Shown one piece after another: positions 59,383 through 64,000 of a DNA stretch of 64,000 nucleotides; the stretch's first letter is position 1, and each line of letters opens with the position of its first letter. Both the position numbers and the translations under genes were made by a program. Below the pieces are notes generated by a model that searched no databases, was not told where the DNA came from, and was given only the letters and a program-made list of their open reading frames with translations. Location of the stretch: the NCBI RefSeq assembly GCF_026262505.1, contig NC_067205.1, positions 310,001 through 374,000 on the forward strand, given 5' to 3'. The stretch is from Trichomonas vaginalis G3 (taxonomy: Eukaryota > Parabasalia > Trichomonadida > Trichomonadidae).

Positions 59383-60240
59383 ATGTTAGCAACAACAGCA
59401 CCAAACTCGTTAGTCATGAACCCAACTTCAATGTTAGTAGAGATGAAAAGCTTCATTCCTTCTTCATATACTTTCGAAACAAAAATCCAGAAGATAAAGC
59501 AAGAACTTTTAACAAGTAATTTAGACTGTAGTGCGAAAGATGAAACAAATGAACAGTATCTTTATGAAATGCAGGATATATTGACCATTTACCTAAACTT
59601 CCTGAAATCCAACAACAAAAACTCACTATTCCAGAATTCGATGAAATAGAAGTCGGACTGACTGACTCAGTAGAAATAAAGAAGTTCATACGAAAGGTTA
59701 ACTATGAGTTTCTTGGATTTCATTGCAACCACAAAGTCATGGACAAAGACTGCGACATGGTATATAAGAACATCTCTGACCTTTACAAATCCGAAGAATT
59801 TAAGACCTACGACAACTTTGTTTCATTAGTTGCAAAATGTGTATGGGAAATAAGAGATAAAGATAGTAGGGTAAGTATGGAACGAACAAATAAGACCCGC
59901 TATGTTCGAGATGAAGAGAGCAATTGACGCCTTAGTTGTTTTAGCAGGTAAGGTTTCAGAAATATAACGCAAAAATGAACCCACAATGTTCAAAATGTAA
60001 AGCAGCAATGAGGAAATATAACTACTCAGTCAAAGAGATAGAATGCGAAACGACTATGCACTTAAAGAGAAGAGAGAAACCAGCAGAAGATAAAATGGAC
60101 ATGTTGACATTTCTGAAAAAAACTATCCAACAGCAGAAGATTTCCTTCTATCTGACGTCAAGAAGAAGTATAAAGAAACTTTCGGCATAGTTAAAACATT
60201 CGATGTACTGACAGAAGAAATAGAAGCTACAAAACTGTTT
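59383..60240 (+). pseudogene. Polinton: helical protein block between inverted repeats (fossil)
   Basis: A coding block starting MLATTAPNSLVMNPTSMLVE with helices such as YTFETKIQKIKQELLTSNLD, YKNISDLYKSEEFKTYDNFV and a cysteine pair MNPQCSKCKAAMRKYN. It starts after a TTTTTTATTTTTATTG leader. The part is broken in several places and unrecognised. Confidence 0.45.
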
Positions 60241-60269
60241 AGGATTTCAAATATACATCGTACAATTCA

Positions 60270-60550
60270 TGTAAAACGCTTATAAAATAACAGGTGAAAA
60301 AAGAGGTGAAAAAAGAGGTGAAATCTCACCTCTTCACCTAAAATATATTTTTATTGAATTCAGCAACAAAATTCTGAGTAAAATAATTTTTAGGGCTTGT
60401 GTCAAACCGTTGAGTTTTCACAAAATTTAAAAAATAACGTTTACCATGTGAAACGCTTATAAAATAACTGAGGTGAAAAAACAGGTGAAAAAAGAGGTGA
60501 AATCTCACCTCTTCACCTAAAATATATTTTTATTGAATTCAGCAACAAAA
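60270..60550. repeat. direct duplication (about 105 bp) carrying AGGTGA palindromes
   Basis: AAACGCTTATAAAATAAC followed by the AGGTGAAAAAAGAGGTGAAA palindrome and AAAATATATTTTTATTGAAT occurs at about 60273-60370 and about 60451-60550. Each copy contains the inverted form of the 59.1-59.3 kb repeat. Confidence 0.85.
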
Positions 60551-60605
60551 ACAGTGAAATTTCTCTAGACTGACTTCTTTCGGGGTCGCCAAAACTCTTT
60601 ATTTT

Positions 60606-61480
60606 TCAAGCTTGACTTTTTACAATTTGAACTTTGTTCGCGTAGATGTGAATTCTGAAAGAAGTATGAGGGTCTTGTATGACTTTGTACTTCTCCCAGA
60701 GTTCATGTCTGTCAAACTTACCTGCCATGGACTCTTTCATAAGTTCCATGAAATCGTCTTCGGACAATCCAGGGAAAAGTACAATGTCAGTAAGTATTCT
60801 CTTTACATCCTTACTTAAACTCTTGGCTGTCTGTACACAAATGACAACTGAATGTTAAAGTGTCTGAGCTTCTTAAGAATTCGACACATGTCTTGTTCTC
60901 TGTTCTTTAACAAAGGATGAGAGGCGAAATCATCTAAGATAAGAAGACATCTATGAGGGTAAGTCTTCCAATCGTAAGATTGCAATTTCTTCGAAATGTA
61001 TTCTATCTCTTTCTGTTTGTTTCTGAAGTGTTTCTTCTCTAATATTCTCTGCATTTCCTCATTTGGGTCTTTAAACTTCGAATTTATATACTCATTTATA
61101 GCATTGTACTTCAAAACTCTTCTTTGGTACTTCTTTATCCAATCTAACAACTCAGAGTCTTTTATACATACTAACTTAGACTTCTTTATAATATCTTTGA
61201 ACGAATTGACGGTTTGGTCAAATTGACCAGAAGTACTACAAATAACAACTAACTCATAGAATGGGTTCTTCTCATCTAGTTCTTGTTGTTGTGCAGCCAT
61301 TTTAAGATAAGTGAAAGTCTTACCCGACCCAGGTGGTGCAATTAGACCTGTTATACCATTCTGAGCAAATAAGAACTTGTCATGTATGGGTTTTATCTGA
61401 GCATTTTCTAACTTCCTCTTGTTCTTGTTTAAAACATTCTCAAATTTCTTGTCAATGTCAGCAAACTTTTTTTCTAACAT
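60606..61480 (-). pseudogene. Polinton: packaging ATPase, FtsK/HerA (A32-like) type (fossil)
   Basis: Starts at MLEKKFADIDKKFENVLNKN. Walker A is GLIAPPGSGKTFTYLKMA; Walker B is RCLLILDDFASHPLL; sensor-like FNIQLSFVYRQ follows. The C-terminal part has FPGLSEDDFMELMKESMAGK and FRIHIYANKVQIV. In Polintons and related viruses this ATPase pumps DNA into capsids. The start is divergent from the gene at 61517 with only about 36 bases between, so a shared bidirectional T-rich promoter is likely. The part is broken. Confidence 0.85.
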
Positions 61481-61516
61481 ATTTTTAGAAAAATTAAAAT
61501 TTTTATCTTTTTGAAA

Positions 61517-61861
61517 ATGTCTAGCGATTTCGCTATCTATATTCGAGACAAGCTTTTCGACAGCAAAACATCTGTCGACCATAAAATCTTACATAGTGTA
61601 AACAAGAAAGGTGAATTTGTTCTAAAGTTCTGTTTCTGGGAATATGACAAGAACCATAAAACATTACAAAGAGCAGTCTTAAAATTTGTCAATGACAGAC
61701 TTGTTGACAGAGATGACGCCGATTGGAAAGATGAAGTCCAACAAAAGTTCTTAGAATGCAAAGAAGACACATGCGCTGTTCTTGAAGATGAAATAGAAAA
61801 CAGAATAGAAGAGCTATTAAAGGACAAAGAACTTTTACAAAATATGGTTCGAGAAATTTGA
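61517..61861 (+). CDS. Polinton: 114-residue charged helical protein
   Basis: MSSDFAIYIRDKLFDSKTSV, then KGEFVLKFCFWEYDKNHKTL and a Glu/Lys-rich C-terminal helix (EIENRIEELLKDKELLQNMV). It reads whole; further charged sequence downstream may be a decayed extension. Divergent from the packaging ATPase; unknown function. Confidence 0.5.
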   Translation: MSSDFAIYIRDKLFDSKTSVDHKILHSVNKKGEFVLKFCFWEYDKNHKTLQRAVLKFVNDRLVDRDDADWKDEVQQKFLECKEDTCAVLEDEIENRIEELLKDKELLQNMVREI

Positions 61862-61984
61862 CATAACTCCACCAGAGAAGAAGAAGAGAGAGAAAGAAAG
61901 AAAAGAAAGTAGAAGAAGAGAAGAAAGAACCTGAACCAGTTCCAGAGAAAAAGAAATTTGACATGTAAAAATAAAATTTTATTT

Positions 61985-62402
61985 TTAGAACATTTCTGGG
62001 TCAATGTCAATGTTCTCTTCCTCTTTAGGAGCAAACACTGGCTTAGACTCTAAAATCTTTTTACCCAATTTACCTTGAACTTCAACTATCTTAGACTCAT
62101 AATATTCATAGTCGTCTGCTTTCTTTGGTTCATAAGGTATAACAAGTTTGTATGCTTTGCCTTCTTTAAGGTTTGAGAACCTTCTGTCAAAATTTTCTTT
62201 GACTGCTAACAAACCTTCTATGTCTAAGTCTTCAAATTTCGCACCATTTTTAGTCACAATAGCAAACTTAACTGGTTCGATGTTCCAAACTTTGTCAAAT
62301 GTAGACTTTTCAAAATGGTAGAAGTAAACATTCAAATAAGAATGGGTCTAGTTCTTCTTTGACTTCTGTCATGTACTTGTTGACTGAAATATATTTCGTC
62401 AT
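61985..62402 (-). pseudogene. Polinton: hypothetical protein (fossil)
   Basis: Begins MTKYISVNKYMTEVKEELDP; the body has FYHFEKSTFDKVWNIEPVKF and KAYKLVIPYEPKKADDYEYY, ending EEENIDIDPEMF. An alpha/beta protein, possibly a single-strand DNA-binding type by size and acidic tail, but that is a guess. The part is broken. Confidence 0.4.
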
Positions 62403-62481
62403 CTTTTCTATCGGATAAAAAAATATTTTTTTTAAATTTACTCAGAAAAATTTTTCTTTGTATATACGCCGTTCTGAACAT

Positions 62482-63669
62482 CTAAAAGATTTTGACATTT
62501 GCCAAGAATGTTCGTTTAGAAGCTGCCATATAACCATACTCTTGACAATATTGTTTATATGAATCGTACAATGACCTTTCATCTAAACACTCAAAGTTAG
62601 TCTCATCTATAAACAGTTCATATACACTCTTGTTTGCTTCTAACAATGTTTGTCTCTCTTCGGTATGTGGAATTTGTCTTGGATTGAACTTAGAAATATC
62701 TAATGTCATGAAATATGAGAACAAGTGGTTGTAAAAGTTAGGTGTCAAAGTTTCTGCTAAGTCGTCAAAATATTCTGTATCTTGCATATGAGAATCTGAC
62801 GTTCTGACAACTACATATCTTCTGTCAGAACTTTCTAACTTCATCGGAACGCATTGTTTGAAACCATAATGAAGTTTGCAACATTTTCACAAACTCTTTG
62901 GTCTTTATATTTCTTTCAACAACTCCAACTTTGTCTGTTATAAGACTCTTCAAAGCATCTGAGTTTAAAACTTTTGTTGTATCTATACTTTGAAGTTCGT
63001 TACAACTATAAGTTTCATATTCTCTATTGAAGAGTTAAATTTACCGCAGATGTTTTCTAAGTTTGTCATATTCGGGTTCGAATAGCCCTCTAACAGTTTG
63101 CATAAGATATCTGTAAAGAAAGTGTTCTTACCTGTTCCTTGTTTTCCAATTATAATGAGAGCAGTTTCATTTTTAGCACTTGGATGTTGTAAGATGTTTG
63201 CAAACCAACATAAGATATACTCATAGACTCTTTCGTTTCCATTGCATATAATTTCTTTGACATGGTCTAACCAAGCTTCTATAATATTTTCTTTCCATTC
63301 TACTTGTTCGTATTTATATCCAGTGAAGATAGAATAGAAGTTTGGAGAAGGTGTATAGAACTTTATACCACGAACTGAAAAATCTTCTAACTTTGACAAT
63401 AAGATATCCCAAGCATCTAACATCTTCATGCCAACTTGTACGACTTTTATTTTCTTAAGTTTCTGTCTACATTCTTGTTCTGAAACTATTGTTGCTCTTG
63501 GTTTGTTAAAGACAACATCCCATTCTTTCATGACATAACATTCTGGGGCAGAGTCGACATAAATGACTAAACGTTTCAAATTCTCGACTGCTTTGTTATA
63601 GTCTCTAAATGGACACATATTTCTGAACGCTTGGAAGTCATAAAAATCTGAAACATCTATTCTGTACAT
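62482..63669 (-). pseudogene. Polinton: SF3 helicase (D5-like primase-helicase) (fossil)
   Basis: Starts MYRIDVSDFYDFQAFRNMCP after the leader TTTTTTTATTTTTATAAAA. Walker A is ALIIIGKQGTGKNTFFTDIL, followed by LENICGKFNSSIENMKLIVV as in SF3 helicases; the C-terminal part has SSDRRYVVVRTSDSHMQDTE and a final winged-helix-like YKQYCQEYGYMAASKRTFLA. D5-like proteins unwind DNA at replication forks of large DNA viruses and some Polintons. No primase motif is obvious in this part. The part is broken. Confidence 0.8.
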
Positions 63670-63697
63670 TTTTATAAAAATAAAAAAAATATTTTTT

Positions 63698-64000
63698 TTA
63701 TTCTTGACTTTGTTGTTGCATTTGTTCCATTTGTTGCATTTGTTGTTCTTGAGCTATTTGTTGTTGAAGTTGTTCTTGTAATACAATACTTTCACCAGTT
63801 GCATCTTCCAATTCGAAACTTTCTGCCGTCATTGACAAATACATAGGACATAAAAGTTTTACAGGAACAAAGTTTGCGTCAACTAAGGTTAAGTTTATGT
63901 TTGCTAAAGTGTTTGAGTTCACTAAAGCTGAAAATCTGCATTCGAATGAACAATAGGCAAACCAGCAGAGAAAGTGTTGTTTATACGCATGAGTATCTTT
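63698..64000 (-). pseudogene. Polinton: Gln/Met-rich C-terminal protein, runs off the window (fossil)
   Basis: A block near the right edge includes RINNTFSAGLPIVHSN, FSALVNSNTLANINLTLVDA then NFVPVKLLCPMYLSMTAESF, and a Q/M-rich tail (QQIAQEQQMQQMEQMQQQSQ). A beta-rich core with a glutamine tail suggests a virion protein, but the rest is outside the window. Confidence 0.4.

Larger units (their letters stand above)
46735..64000. mobile_element. Maverick/Polinton fossil (left end to beyond the window)
   Basis: Self-synthesising DNA transposon of the Maverick/Polinton class. Diagnostic parts in order: D12-type adenine methylase, small capsid-accessory-like proteins, tail-fibre-like protein, retroviral-type integrase, family B DNA polymerase, packaging ATPase and SF3 helicase. 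The left end is placed at a GC-rich inverted motif (GGGGCTTCCAGG then CGCGTTGCGCC) directly after a poly-A tract; this is an inference, since the matching right terminal repeat is not in the window. The major capsid and protease genes were not found and probably lie to the right. The copy is broken, with roughly ten or more breaks, yet most parts remain easily recognisable, so it is a moderately young fossil. Gene leaders share a T-rich box. Confidence 0.9.

Overview
The window looks like nuclear DNA of a trichomonad parabasalid (Trichomonas or Tritrichomonas; the sequence alone does not decide which). The evidence is intronless, compact genes separated by very AT-rich spacers; initiator-type promoters (TCA-Y-W, usually TCATTTT or TCACTTT) 8 to 25 bases before several start codons; a gene for an IBD-family initiator-binding protein (IBP39 type); a highly biased bacterial-type GAPDH; PF12810-like glycine-rich proteins; PH plus ankyrin proteins; bacterial-looking acquired genes (M20 peptidase, endonuclease I); and a Maverick/Polinton.

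Layout, 1-12.7 kb: a large open minus-strand gene cut by the window edge (possible BEACH-family N-terminus), a SAPS-domain phosphatase regulatory subunit, a 121-bp satellite interrupted by a 952-bp terminal-inverted-repeat (TIR) element carrying a five-hairpin array, a GC-richer hairpin cluster near 7.6-8.3 kb, an IBD transcription factor, an unrecognised protein, and the glucosidase II beta subunit. 12.9-14 kb: GAPDH. 14-19 kb: gene-poor, with a tRNA-like Pol III sequence and an about 1.08-kb TIR-bounded segment that holds a second 121-bp tandem array and a family gene with a relative at 6.3 kb.

19-33 kb: an Asn-rich unknown protein, a cluster of glycine-rich genes (one intact, one with an in-frame stop, two fragments), a duplicated small gene (24.1 and 28.8 kb), a decayed coiled-coil gene, the M20 peptidase, a 2.65-kb gene with two in-frame stops and an ankyrin relic. 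33-45.5 kb: a USP7-like deubiquitinase, an SRR1-family protein, secreted endonuclease I, a 1,055-bp DNA transposon with clean 7-bp target-site duplications, a calcineurin-B-like EF-hand protein, and a PH-ankyrin gene with one stop and one frameshift.

45.8-64 kb: two ORFs with mobile-element-type T-rich leaders, then most of a Maverick/Polinton: adenine methylase, small capsid-accessory-like proteins, a phage-type tail-fibre/collar protein with a 5x22-residue repeat, integrase, family B DNA polymerase, a NUMOD/HNH-like protein, several coiled-coil and small proteins, packaging ATPase and SF3 (D5-like) helicase. It is a fossil with roughly ten or more breaks, it runs off the right edge, and neither the major capsid gene nor the far terminal repeat is in the window. 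Genes at 1-45 kb look independently transcribed. The Polinton genes share T-rich leaders and form closely spaced same-strand or divergent blocks.
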